Shown here piece by piece: positions 31,300-44,400 of a DNA stretch of 64,000 nucleotides (its first letter is position 1; every line of letters begins with the position of its first letter). The notes under the pieces are model-generated. The model searched no databases. It had not been told where the DNA came from and was given only the letters and a program-made list of their open reading frames with translations. Location: contig JALIZF010001818.1 in NCBI GenBank assembly GCA_029948255.1, positions 620,001-684,000 on the forward strand. The letters run 5' to 3'. The stretch is from Telmatactis stephensoni. Taxonomy: Eukaryota > Cnidaria > Anthozoa > Actiniaria > Isophelliidae. Both the position numbers and the translations under genes were made by a program.

Positions 31300-33828
31300 T
31301 TACTCCTCGTAACTTCTTTTATAGTGCATATAAGACAATCCCATTTTGTCTCCAGCGTTCAACATTTGTTTTTCAGCTTTTCTTATAATGTCTCTAATAG
31401 CGTTTTGATTCTCTGGAGTATTCTTCGCTGTCTTGTGCTTCTTAGTTGCTTTTTCAGCAAGCTTTACATACTCTTTGGCAATAATTAGTTTCTTTCTAGC
31501 AATGTTCATCTTCCATTTGGTTTCTTCTGCTGGTGTCTTAAATTTATGGCCCTGTGGTGCTTGTGTATTGGCTACGTTCACTTTGCGTTCTTCGGACGCT
31601 TCGTCTTGAAGTGTTCTGTGTCCTGAAATAAATTAAAGCCATTGTCGTTTAGTTTGGCTGTTTGATATTGGTCACAAAGTATAATAATGGATAAGCTGGT
31701 CAATAAAGTGTTGTTAGAGTCTGTTTAGCTAGTGTCATTGTTGAATAGAGTGATTCTCATCGGACTGTGAAACAATTACTAATAGTCAGTGTCACATTAA
31801 TAGTGATTTCAAAAAACCCGTGAAACAGTTGTTAGACTAATCGGACACTATTAGACCATTACTATTGTTTTCTTTTGTTTTTATTAACTATTACACACTT
31901 AGATATTAGTTTTTGTTTCATGAACGGGTTTTTTGAAATTATTCTAGGTGACGTCAGCTAAATTAGATAAGTAATTTACTATTTTAGTTGAAGTCACCTA
32001 AATTTGAAATCACGCCTGAAAATAGTTCATCTGATCAAGAAAGAAATGACAATATTTGTTTTTGCCTTCTTTCTTTTATAACTGTAGATATGTTCATTTA
32101 CTATTAATGGATCCCCTTGATTTGCTCAACTCAGGTTATGTAGTTTGGCGGGCGCGCATTTTCCATTTTAGATGACGTCACATAGCTGAATAAATGTACA
32201 AAATTTTTCTAACTATTCAACAGTTAGACTAAGCGTATTCTACACGGTCCATTTTACTTTGTAATTGGTCTCGCAATATAGACCTTTCTCGAGTTTGATG
32301 CTACTGCTATATAGGGTTAGCCTCGAGTCAACGTAAATTATTAAACAATACCGGAGAGAAAAGCATAAATTGTTGATAAAGAACGACACAAAAATCGAGT
32401 TTACTCCTATGGGTCTTTCATGAAAAGGAGGCTAACTCTGTACAAATGTGCCTTTGCCTTTTGTCAGGAGGCTCAGTGGCCTCTAGTAATTGGAAACCTG
32501 GACTATAGGGGGAAATATTTGTGGCACCAGCCATTGCAACCTGTGGCATGCATGCACGAATGCATTCGTTGCGAGACAATGAAGTTGCTGCAATTGTTGC
32601 AAGACTAAAACGGCTACCTTCCGCAACAGTTGCAGCACCTTGACCTTGATACGCAACACCATTGCAAGATCAGTTGGACCTGCAGTTATAACAGCATCCT
32701 TAGTATATGTGGCTTTCTTGATCCATGTACGTTTTCTCATTTTTGACACTTTGGTGTCGAGCGACGTCGTACTCAGTAGTCCAATGTAGATCTGTAGCAC
32801 GCGGTTTAAGAGAGAGAGGAGAGAGAGGAGAGGAGAGGAGAGGAGAGGAGAGGAGAGGAGAGGAGAGGAGAGGAGAGGAGAGGAGAGGAGAGGAGAGGAG
32901 AGGAGAGGAGAGGAGAGGAGAGGAGAGAGGCCTGCATGTCATCCATATATTAACGCGGCGTTCTTCCTTTTAGAAAACGTTTCAGTGTAAATAACGAATC
33001 GAAAACAGAAAAAATACATAATAAATAGCCCATGTGAGTTGGAACTTTCGCTGGGGAGGATGTGGAGGTTGCCACAATTTATAAGTTCTACGAAAAATAT
33101 CATTGATGTAATCTTGATGATTTTCTCCTCAGGTTTATCAAAGTAACTGAATTTATATTTAAAAAAGTTGCATTTATGTGATACATCAAGAATTCATTGT
33201 TCATTTCGCACACTTCGGCTTATAATGTCCTATACTGTGAAGACTACATATTATATATATATCTGTTGAACCAAAGTTGCTTTCCAATAAGAGTTTGGGA
33301 GCTATAATTCCAGCTCAATTTTATAAGTCAGTCAAGGAATTATTTAATTGTTCTAAATTTCAAGAGAAAAAAGTTTGAGAGCGATTTGAAATCAAAAAAT
33401 TTAAATAAAGTTTTTCAGTCGAATCACACAGGTCAACTTTCTTGATACCCTAAGCAATATGTAATACCATGAATTTTTGACAATCCATCAGCTTTGGGTT
33501 AAAGTATATACAAACATAAGAAAAGTACTGGAAACGCTTTATAACGCATAGTTAACAAAATAAACACTAATGAAACTTTTCGATTAAATTTTTACATTTT
33601 TCAGTCCGAGATACTGTCAAAATGTTAACAGCAATTATCCGAACGACTGAGTTTTGTCATAGTGGAGATTTGATCAAAGTCTTGCCCTAAAACCCATTTT
33701 CTGGCCTGACGGCAACAAATTGAACTAAACATTCATTTGGATGATTCCTTACCATTTGGTGCTGAGGATACGATCGAGGCAAGAATAGCAATTACAACGA
33801 CTATTTTCATCAATGTTTCTTTCGCCAT
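31300..33828 (-). CDS. Small secreted lysine-rich protein, unrecognised (two exons)
   Basis: Minus-strand exons 33753-33828 and 31300-31622 join in phase 1 to give 132 residues. Residues 1-22 form a signal peptide: a basic start, a hydrophobic run IVVVIAILASIV, then SSA and a probable cleavage before PNG. The rest has no cysteine, is strongly basic (many Lys, some Arg) and looks helical, with heptad-like stretches such as ARKKLIIAKEYVKLAEKATKK. It ends HYKRSYEE. I do not recognise the family and assign no function. The signal peptide exon is separated from the mature exon, as in many secreted peptide genes. A palindromic TGACGTCA lies about 82 bases before the ATG. The intron holds a TTACACG-group fragment and a GGAGA repeat. 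Both exons fit consensus splice sites, which supports a real gene. Confidence 0.75.
31750..31947. mobile_element. Foldback element related to 11614-11760
   Basis: TAGAGTGATTCTCAT at the left and AAATTATTCTAGG at the right pair approximately; inside, AAAAAACCCGTGAAACA faces TGTTTCATGAACGGGTTTTTT. Shares the GTGATT / CCCGTGAAAC words with the element at 11614-11760. In the intron of the lysine-rich gene. Confidence 0.55.
32500..32700. repeat. Fragment of a TTACACG-group element
   Basis: TTGCAAC / GTTGCAAG words, GCAACAGTTGCAGCA and a right end TTATAACAGCATCCTTA resembling the tip of element E. No matching left tip was found, so it is a degraded copy. Confidence 0.5.
32811..32931. repeat. (GGAGA)n pentanucleotide repeat
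   Basis: About 24 nearly perfect GGAGA units in the intron of the lysine-rich gene, plus strand purine-only. Encodes nothing. Confidence 0.97.
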
Positions 33829-33909
33829 GGTAAATACAAACTACCCGTCGTCAAGCGTCAATCTTCGACTTGTTTGCTGGTACACGACAAGCTTTCCCAA
33901 ATAAAAGAT

Positions 33910-33917
33910 TGACGTCA
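33910..33917. promoter_or_regulatory. CRE palindrome upstream of the lysine-rich gene
   Basis: Exact TGACGTCA, the full CREB/ATF site, about 82 bases upstream of the minus-strand ATG at 33828. Position is promoter-like; binding is inference. Confidence 0.5.
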
Positions 33918-35251
33918 TCCTATTTTAGTCGTAAAAAGTGAATGTTTTGAATTTCCTGTAAATTTATCAATTGGAAAAGGCAGGTGGAACCCCGTGGAAG
34001 TATTGGGCCAAAAGCAACTGTTTTTATAATTCATACGTCGTTTGAGCTGTTTGAGTGTCTGCGCTGGTTTTGTTTGGAAAAATTCGTCAAGTTTATTATC
34101 AACAAATATGGTTTAAGAAGCCAATAAAATGCTATTGTGAAAATTTATAACTATGAAGGATTTCGTTAATTTGCTCTTTTAATGGATCGCACAAGATTTT
34201 CCATGATGAAATAAAGATTTTTTGAAAAGATATAAGAACGTACAGTCGTTTTATACATGAAAAACGAGCTGAGCGAAATCTAGTCACCCGACAATAATAT
34301 TTATGTTACTGTTCTGTTACTGTGGCCAAACTTGTGATACTCACGAATGGATCGCTGTAGTTTAACGCGTCGTCAGTATTCATTCGGCTGCTGCTAGTTT
34401 GGCTCATGCTCAATTAAGCCGGGCAAAATTCGAATGATTCAAACTCATTGCAGACAACAAACGAACGTCTGGGGTCGATGAATTCATACTTTCAAAAAGA
34501 AAAAAAGCCGTTCAAAAATGATGTATACTGCGCTCAGAATCTTCTGGCTGCTACAACAACATGCAAAGTTTATTTGTTATCTTTCGTTTGATCAGGCGAA
34601 AAGTTTTAGCATGAACTGACAGCAGTAATTAAAATTAGCGGGAGTCTTATTACCCAGTATGTTTTACATGGAAATGAATTGGAGATTTATACAGAGAACA
34701 TTACTGATTAATTATGCCGGATAAACTATTTTTTTGGAATATTATCAAATAGTCATCATAAAGACAGTATTAAGCTGGCCTTTATACTTTATGTTATTCC
34801 TTTTCAACAACACTGATTAGTTTCTCCGTGACTAACCTCTGCCGGCGGAAAATTTGCCCCGGTTAGGACGCTGGAAAGTGAATCAGCGGTGTGGCGCGAG
34901 CGCAGAAATTCAGTACTAACGTAATTTACTACAAATAATATATTGCTCTGTTGACAGGGCGAAAGCGTATGTCTATCATACATATTACTTTCCTTTTCCG
35001 TCAGCTTTTTATTTTTATCAGCTTTTGACAGCCCCCGTCCGGTCGCCTCGGCGGATCGGAAAATAAGAAAATAGGCTTCGCACTTTATACGCAAAGATAG
35101 CTCTAAACGAATCTTTCCATTTGAATACGCACAATATATAAGCGCTAAATAACCTGTATATAGCGTAAAGTATATTTAGCAAGCTATAATTATATTTTTT
35201 CCTCTCAATGTGAATTTTACTTTTCCTACAGGTGTCGGACAAGGAAATTTA

Positions 35252-35271
35252 GCCGCCATTTTGTGACGTCA
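35252..35271. promoter_or_regulatory. YY1-like plus CRE site upstream of macoilin
   Basis: GCCGCCATTTTG (reverse complement of the YY1 motif CAAAATGGCGGC) is followed directly by TGACGTCAC, about 150 bases upstream of the macoilin ATG. YY1 sites of this kind often mark transcription starts of housekeeping genes. Usage is inferred. Confidence 0.55.
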
Positions 35272-35423
35272 CGTTCGAGGCTTTGGACACGCGCAGTGAG
35301 CGCGCGAAGTCATCTCGATGGAAAACTGGTCGTGACTGTCTACACATCAGCGACTAGGCTGCATATCCTTAATATATTCGCTGTTTTCTTCCATAATATT
35401 CACTCTATGACTCCCAAAACACA

Positions 35424-38400
35424 ATGAAAAGAAGAACTATTGATCCTTCAAAGCTTCGGAGACCTGTAAAGCGATCTCGAATCACTGAATCCATCTACGG
35501 AAGGTTAAAACGAGACCCTTGTATTTTTCTGAGTGTTTATGAAAGCTCGCCAAATCGATTTGTTTTTTACTATGGATTCTATTTGATAATGGTTGTTTTT
35601 TCTATGATTGCAGTGTATTTTTATATATAAGGTTTTTCCTGGTATGGATTTTGGTGCTGACTGCGGACTTTCTGCTGGAGTTTCGCTTCGAGTATTTGTG
35701 GCCTTTTTGGCTGCTTTTGCGAAGTGCTTACGATTCATTCAAATATCAGGGCCTTGTAAGTACTACAAAATACTTCTCATATATCTTCAAAAAATTGTCA
35801 TTTCCAGCTACTAAATGATAGAATACTTAATGCAGTCTTTAAGTATCTTATCTTTGTGGTTTAGAGTTGCTGTGCTGGAGATGTTTCTTTGGACTAAAAG
35901 AGTTTTTCTCTGACTTTGTTCCACAGGCCTTCTCTCTGCTATTCCTTACTCTAGCATTTTGCTCAGATTTGATATGTTTAGTTCTATTACCCGTTCACTG
36001 GCTATTTTTTGCTGCAAGTACATACGTTTGGGTGCAGTTTGTATGGCATACAGGTTAGTCTATGGATTACAACTTTTCGGGATTTATTATCGCTTGCATT
36101 AACTCTCTATTGAGCGCGTATTAAAACTTTGTCTGCCAACATGGCTGACTAGTTGGACCATACCATCTAATATGACCTTTTGCTTCAATTATCCCACCCG
36201 CTCAAGCCGTTAGGTTTTCACTCTCCACTTTTCCATGATTTCTCTTTTTGTTGTCTATAGATCGAGGGCTTTGTCTACCGACTGTGAGTCTGTGGTTGCT
36301 GTTCGTTTATGTCGAAGCCTCGGTGAGATTACGAGAACTTAAAAGTCTACCATTTCATTTAGACCTATGTCGTCCTTTCGCAGCACATTGGTAAGCTAAA
36401 GTAGTTCAAATAATTATCATTAATCCTAAAATGTTATTTTAAATAATGTAGTTTAAATGGGGTCGGGCTTTGAAAGTTGTCCTGGTTTTAGATCGAGTAT
36501 GATGATTCAAATTCTCCAGTGAAAAGTGTACAATCCATAGCCAGTTAAATTTGCATAAAAGCAATTATTATCAATCTACAGATCGAACGTCTTTTTTATT
36601 TAAATCGCCGTCAATTCACTTTAAAATAAATCCATATATTTATTAAACTACCCTTAAAATACTACTGAGGAACTTTTTTCTATAATATTCTAAAAGGTGG
36701 AGTCGGAATCTTAGAAATAATTATAGTTCTGTTTAGAAAATCTCCATGTATTTGAACAATGAATTCTAGTCCATTTCGTTTTATTTCCGCTTGCCACTTT
36801 TTGGCCCGAACCCACGATTTAATAGAACAATAGATACGAAATTTCAACTGGCTTAATTTTTTTCCTTTTGGCCAAAATAACAAGGTCCTGTTGTCTCAGA
36901 TTTCAACCTTAACCTATTGTCTAAAAGGGGAAATTCACAAAATTATTCCCCTCCAAAACAACAATCATCTGCGTATGGTATGCCATGAATTTAATATGCT
37001 CTTTCAGCTGTGAAATCAAATTATTGGTTTCTAAACATCAATGATAATATTAATATTTATTAGAAAACTTTTATAGAAATCATTCAGAATTATCTGAATT
37101 AATCACCTTGTAAAATTATAATCAGAAAACTTATGAAAAATAGATTGTCTTTTTAGTATAAAGGTCTTAAAGTGGCATCAGTCCACCTGTTGTTAGTGGC
37201 TTTCATCCCTGAAAATTGAAAATTATCCTTCCCAAACTTGCTCAAGCCTGGCAATAAAAACACTTATAATATATGCCTAATAAATCATTTCATTGAAAGT
37301 AAGTTACTCTTTTATGGGTGGATGTAATACAGTTTTGAATTAAAAGTTTTAATTTTTATATATAACATGCTGAGTTGTTCTTATACCATCTGTCTGTGAC
37401 AGATTTGAATCCTATAGAAATACATTGATTGTGTTGTTTCAGTGAGATGAATTTATTTATTTCCCTCATTTGAAACATTTTCTTCTCAATCTTGTTACTT
37501 TTTACTGCTTTTCTTCAAATAAGATAAGATAATGAGATAAGGATTTCATTTTGAGTAATTTTTTGCTTTTTTATGAGTTTTTATTCAAAAAATCCATTTT
37601 GAATTAAATTAGAATGTCATGCAAAAACTCTGCTATAAAAACAGTTACTGTACTTATCAATACTAATGTAATAAACTTACAAAACTTTACTTTTAAATTT
37701 AGTTTTTAAAACCTCAAGCAAAAAGTGATCAAATGAGATTCTACAATTTTTAATGATCTTAAAATTGTGTTCACAGGCTATATATATAGGAGACTGCCAT
37801 TTAATAATATAACATGGCAAAGAGCCCTTGTCTTCAGTATACACTGCAGTCGGAAGGAAACAATGCCACAGGCGACAAGTAGAACAAAAAGACATTGTTC
37901 AGAGTAATCCACATATTCTTTTTTGTTGTTGTTTTAACAAATCACCAATCTTCGTTCTAACAGCAGTGGATGACCCCTTGTCTTGTATGACAGTATCTTA
38001 TAAGTTTGCAATTTCCAATTGGTTATAGTTTACTTTTCAAAGGACAATATTCCAAATGCTGTCTTTTGTCCACTTTTCTTTTCATCAGATCTATTTGGTA
38101 ATCTGTTTTCTACTCAACTGCATCCCTAAACTCAAATGCATGGAAAACAACTATGCATGTGTAAATTTAAATTTAGACATGTACGACATATTAGAGAGGG
38201 AGACGACATAGACCTTTTCTAAGATAGCCGAAATGATGCATTCTGGTCTAGTTTCAGTACAAACATCTACTGTTTCATTATGGTGTTGTTTGTACTGAAG
38301 CTAGACCAGAATGCACTTTGTTTGGCTATCTCAGAAAAGGCCTATGGTTGAGTCGAAAGAGTGTTGAACTTGTAATCCTGTAGTCTTGAGTTTGAGTTCC

Positions 38401-41400
38401 ACTCTGGTTACTAGTTGAGGTTGAAGTTGCTTTCAATAGTCTCATATTAGATTCAGATTGAGCTGCAACATTGTAGAAAATGGAAACCATCCAGAGTTTT
38501 CAAGAAGGGGAGGGCCAAAAATGGTTTCAGGAGGGGGGAGGGGGGTGTCCCCTGCAACCCTCTCATTGATCCACCCATGCAGTAGTAGCTAATATGGTTG
38601 GCCTCAGTGTTGTTGGTTGGCAATAAAATGGACTCAACATTGATATGTTTTGCTTTGGTGATAACAACCAAAGAAATGTTGGATAACTAGCTAAAAATGT
38701 TTTGCAAACACATCAAACATGGTAGCCCAGAATATTGCAAGTAATTTCCTTGGGCCTTAAAACTTCATGATCTCAGAAATATTATAGAGCAGTTTTCATA
38801 TTAGTGTGAAACTGATTGCACCAAATAGTGACTGTGTCAGTGCCATGTTGTCTATAAAACATTTGAAATTCATACGGTAACTGTACTGTGCTATGCCATA
38901 AGTGTGTTTTTCGTTCATGCATGTACCAAAACTTCTTTATCTGTGTAGTATGCTAAATGGGTGATCAAAGTAAACTTCGCGATCTTAGAAATACCATATC
39001 TGTGTACTGTGGTATAGATATGGTTGTTCAAGGTTGCATGGGCCTTTAAACTTCATGATCTTAGAAATACCATATCTGTGTACTGTGCTATAGATATGGT
39101 TGATCAAGGTTTGCATGGGCCTTGAAACTTCATGACCTTAGAAATACTATATCTGTGTACTGTGCTATAGATATGGTTGATCAAGGTTTGCATGGGCCTT
39201 GAAACTTCATGATCTTAGAATTACCATATCTCTATACTGTGCTATAGATATGTGTGATCAAGGTTTGCATCCATGGGTCTTTAAACTTCATGATCTTAGA
39301 ATTACCATATCTGTGTACTGTGCTATAGATATGTGTGATCAAGGTTTGCATGGGCCTTTAAACTTCAGGATCTTAGAATTACCATATCTGTGTACTGTGT
39401 TATAGATATGTGTGATCATGGTTTGCATGGGCCTTTAAACTTCATGATCTTAGAAATACCATATCTGTGTACTGTGCTATAGATATGTGTGATCAAAGTT
39501 ATGGGCCTTTAAACTTCACGATCTTAGAAATACCATATCTCTATACTGTGCTATAGATATGTGTGATCAAGGTTTGCATCCATGGGTCTTTAAACTTCAT
39601 GATCTTAGAATTACCATATCTGTATACTGTGCTATAGATATGGTTGATCAAGGTTTGCATGGGCCTTTAAACTTCAGGATCTTAGAAATACCATATCTGT
39701 GTACTGTGCTATAGATATGGTTGATGAAGGTTTGCATGGGCCTTGAAACTTCATGACCTTAGAATTACCATATCTGTGTACTGTGCTATAGATATGGTTG
39801 ATCAAGGTTTGCATGGGCCTTGAAACTTCATGATCTTAGAAATACCATATCTGTGTACTGTACTAGAGATATGGTTGATCAAGGTTTGCATCCATGGGTC
39901 TTTAAACTTCATGATCTTAGAATTACCATATCTCTGTACTGTGCTGTATATGTGACCATTATCATATACTTACTTCGATATCAACACAATAAAGCGCACA
40001 AATATAGAGGGTATCGGCCATTGATATCATTCACATGTGATGATATCAAAAACAACCAATCAGAGCGCAGGATTTCGATATCATCACATGTGATGTGAAA
40101 TTACATGTGATGATATCGGGTTGATTTTCCCGCCGCCATTCAAGCTGCTATGTACTCAGTTGTGTCAACATGGCAGAACAAGGAGAAACCAAAAATAATA
40201 ACAATAATTTAGCTCATAAATTGTAGCATGTAATTAAGGTATAAGCCTTGTGATATTTCAGTAAAACTTCAGTTCCAAAACGGCCGAGTTGACATTTTTA
40301 TTTCGTTCTTTGGTGCACTATTTGTTGTATGTTCAGTTCTTTTCTTAAAATCTCAGTAATTATATGATAAAAAGAAAATTACACGGCGGCTTGAAGATAT
40401 GGAGTTTATCTTTGAATGGAAAGAAATATATTTTTCCACTCGAAGATAAACTCCATATCTTCGCGCCACCGTGTAATATCCTCTATATATCACCTGTGTC
40501 AATATTTGGTGTCTGGTGGCAGGATTTGATTGACACTTCTGTCATTAAAGTCAAAGGGGGTCTGTGATAGGACAATACATGCAATCTCTAGTCAAATTGT
40601 AAGATCTTAATAAGTACCAATGTGTGCAAGAACTACTTTCTGCATATCAGATTAGAAATTTAAATACTGAGAATATATCATGATCCTAAATGGAGAATGT
40701 ATTTAATATGAAGTAAAGTGTATTCAAACTTGGTTCTCAAAAGATTGTACACTTGAAAATTCTCAACCAAAAGACTCCTAAACAGGAAAGAAAATCTTCA
40801 AATTTGTTAAATTATGTTCTTCACGTGGAATTTCTTTTGCATTTAAAATCACAAGAGATAGCTTAAAAAGGGAATCAGTCAGTAGATAGCAGATTTTCTT
40901 GTTTTGAGATTAATGGTTTATGCAGTACTTCACTTGGCACCTTTCTGTATTCTGTGCTGTTCAGCCCTATCCTTTAGGTGACTGTAAAATGAAGTACATC
41001 AGATGAAGGCTAGAGACCAACATTAGTGAATTGACCATTGTTGTGAAGAAAGGTTTACCCGGCTGCTTTCAATGTCATCCTTAGAGCTACTCTCTCTTCA
41101 TCAGAGGAAACTTGGAGAACCTACATAACAAACATATTAACTTGAACCCCCCACAAACTCAAACAAATTCTAGTTTCCCTTTACCCTATTATAATAACAT
41201 TATGCTAAGGGCTAACTCACGCTTTGTTGTCTCTAACTTTCCAACTATTTAAAGCTACATGGAACAGGACAAAATTGAAACAACTGTGCATTGAACTCAG
41301 AACCTCTTTCTCTTAGAAGACAACACACAAATCAACCAAGTCACAATTGAAGGGTTCCCTATGAAAACGGCCTAAGTGACTTTTCTGATGATTTCTTTTT

Positions 41401-44400
41401 TTCAATGGCATAAAATGATATCAATTAACTTTCCTATGCTGACAAATCAATGTCTGGGCATCCATCAAAAAGTCACTTAGGTCATTTTCACAGAGCACCC
41501 TTCAATTATTGGTTCTTAGCACCATGTCCTTGCTATGTAGGGTATAGAGTAGATTTTGTATGAGTGTGAAAATGGCACCATATGGTCACGTTACAATTAT
41601 AGCTGGAATTTCAAATGTTTTTATAGACAACACGGCAGTGACATAGTCACGACATGGTGAAGTTCAGTTCACACTCACACACAATGAGGTCATTATAGTA
41701 CTAATAGTATACTGTCATTTGTTTATCTTCAGTATTGGTTATCCTGTAGTGACTCTTGGGTATGGTGTGAAAAGTTATGTAGGCTACAAGATGAGACAGG
41801 TCAGTAATTGAAGGGTTGTTCATGAAATTGACCTAAGTGACCCTCAAGGGTTACTACTTCATGTATGACTCCATGAAATGGCACTATTCAAGTTACACGA
41901 AGATTCCACTGAATTACAATAGATAGTTGAGTGTAACTTGAAAAGTGCCATTTTAAGGGTGTACTGACATATATCGTTGCTGTGCAACGGTTGCTATGCA
42001 AAATAGGGTCTTCTTTTGGCCGGCAAAATTGAATAGGCACACGCGCGCGCGTTTTTGGCGGGAATCATTTGATTTCCGGTAGAGCAACGCACACCTGACA
42101 AAAAGGACTCATTTTCATTCTTATTGCGCATGCATGGGACACTTTACTTCCGGTTTCTTTAAAAAGCTATAATCTTTGGCAGGTTTTATCAAAAGGAAGT
42201 GTTTTTTCAATATTTATATTCTTTACAGCCTTTTCTTCAAAGCCAAGCATGGGATTTGCGAAAAATTAAAAAATGCGAAAGTTATTGGCATAAGTCGCTC
42301 ATTTTTGACGTTCAAAAAATCCTAAAATGTTTATTTGTTTAAAATTATTGTAAAATGTTGAGTAGTATCGTGGTATGGACTGTGTAGCGGCAGCCAAAGG
42401 CGCCAACCTAAGCTCTTGGTCTACCTCGGTTTGTTTTGTATTGTAAAGCGCTTAGAACAGATCTGGATAGGCGCTATATAAATGTATGTATTATTTATTA
42501 TTATTATTATTATTTGGAAACCATTCTTAAAACCCATGCTCGATTCTATGCACCTTGGTCTCAAGATTAAAATAATGCATTTTAAATTCTCAAATATACA
42601 GTGCTGAAAAAAATTATAGCTTTTTTCTGTGTCTATGACGTCACATGATGACGTCATGCAATGGCATCATAAAATGCGAAAGTTCCCTCAGGGAAGACAA
42701 ACTACAAAATATAAAAGCGATATGACAATTTGGTGGCATTTTATAGAATTTTCAAATTTCCCTAGCAACGGACCATTTTTATATGTCAGTACACCCTTAA
42801 GGGGGTCATACATGAAGAAGTAACCAACTTTTTGATGTCTCAACATTTGTGTTTGGACACAGGAATTCATATCCTTTGGGAAAAAATTGTCAGAAAAGTC
42901 ACTTATAATAATTATAAGGAAAATGGTTTGATCTCATGCTTTTTTATCACAGCGGAAAATGACACAAGTATCTAAAGAAAATGAGTTTTACATGCAACTT
43001 ATAAACTTAGCGCTGCCAACAGACACGCCTCATCATATGGAACCAACTACAGAGAAGTCTTCACGAAGTGAGTATCAATAATAACTTACTCATTAACTCA
43101 CTGCGATCATTTTTACTCGCTGCGAAATTTTGAACAATAGATTTTATTCTGAACGAGAAATCGCTGGCTTGCTGTGAGTAATTTCTGCGATGAGTGGAGA
43201 ATGGCCTTAAGTAGCTCTACTACTGTTGTAATACTAGATTGTAAGGTCTCATTCAGCAGTAGTTTTCATTGCTAATCCTGCAGGCTGACCTTATCGCTGG
43301 AATGTCTCCACATAAATGGAGACTCTTTTTGGAAAGGAAGGGGAGAGGGGGGAAGGGGGAGAGAAGAGCAGAGATGAAGGAAGAAGGGATAGCGTGTACT
43401 AATGCTATTGTTTAAAAAATGCACTGCATCATCTACAAATGCAGGCATCTCATTGGCTGAGATGACTGAAGTGGTTTTAGTGGTAAACAAAGGTGTTTTC
43501 ACTGGATATACGATGGATATATGATGATATATGATGATATATGACGCTAAGATCTAATTTATAATGCTAACTACTCGGCTATCTACCCCGGTTAGCTCAC
43601 AAAGGTTATTGTAGATAGCTTGCATCTTTATTTAAGTATTAATGATGCTTTTTCTCTGTACCTAATGAAAAAACGATGCTAAATAAAACATTGTCATTGT
43701 CATTGATATAGCTATTCCAATTAACGTTGCCTCGCTGGAAAAACGCCTAAGGGCCTCAAGGCCTTTCAAATTATCTATTGTGTGTTACTAACAAACTTCG
43801 CTGTAGGCTATCTAAGAAATTAAGGAATGTGTCCAAGTTGTAGAATTTGCAAGCATACAGTGAGTTTCTTATTGTAATAATGTCACGGTAAAACAAATTC
43901 TTCATGATTCTGCTCTCAAAGCTTTAGGCTTTAGGCTTTTATAGTGACAACGTTAAGTAAATTGGCTATATACACAAATACAGAGTTTTTAGATTCATAC
44001 TCACCCTGAATGGAAAGAAATCATGTGTCAAAATTGTAACAGTGTTTGCCTTCATTATGATTGACCATGACCTTTATGCTCCAAGGCATAATCAAGAATA
44101 ACAAAGTGTTAGGTTTTAAAACAATAGTCTCCATACAGCCTCTCCTTCCCTCTTTCCCCTTCCCTTTTCCCCTGCCCCCTCCCCTAGGCAGGCTATTACA
44201 GTGTATGTCATTGTGACACAAGCAGTATAAACAGACGCAAGATATGTGAAGATAACACTTTGCTATAATAAGAGAGAATAGATATTTCACATCAAGAGAC
44301 CATATCAAGAAAGCGAAACTGACATTGATGTCTGTGTGATGTGCTTGGCTTTTAAGGTTATTTTTAGTGGCAGGAAGCTGACACCATCACGAACCCAAAC

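Larger units (their letters stand above)
33829..35423. other. Divergent intergenic region between the lysine-rich gene and macoilin
   Basis: 1.6 kb with no inverted-repeat element noticed, unlike its surroundings. It should hold both promoters. Visible sites are a TGACGTCA near each gene and a GCCGCCATTTT motif on the macoilin side. The 34800-35060 part is somewhat GC-rich. No exon recognised. Confidence 0.6.

Noticed and set aside
38820..38915. Further CACGGCACGG-family copy
   Set aside because: GTGTGAAACTG, AGTGCCATGTTGTCTATAAA and GAAATTCATACGGTAACTG match the family, but ends are lost; left as a remnant, not a separate element.
38972..39955. Possible CRISPR-like array
   Set aside because: Units are contiguous tandem copies without unique spacers, inside an animal intron.
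39199..40098. Plus-strand frames with repeated KLHDLRITISLYCAIDM
   Set aside because: By-product of the 77-bp tandem repeat in macoilin intron 4; no splice or start context.
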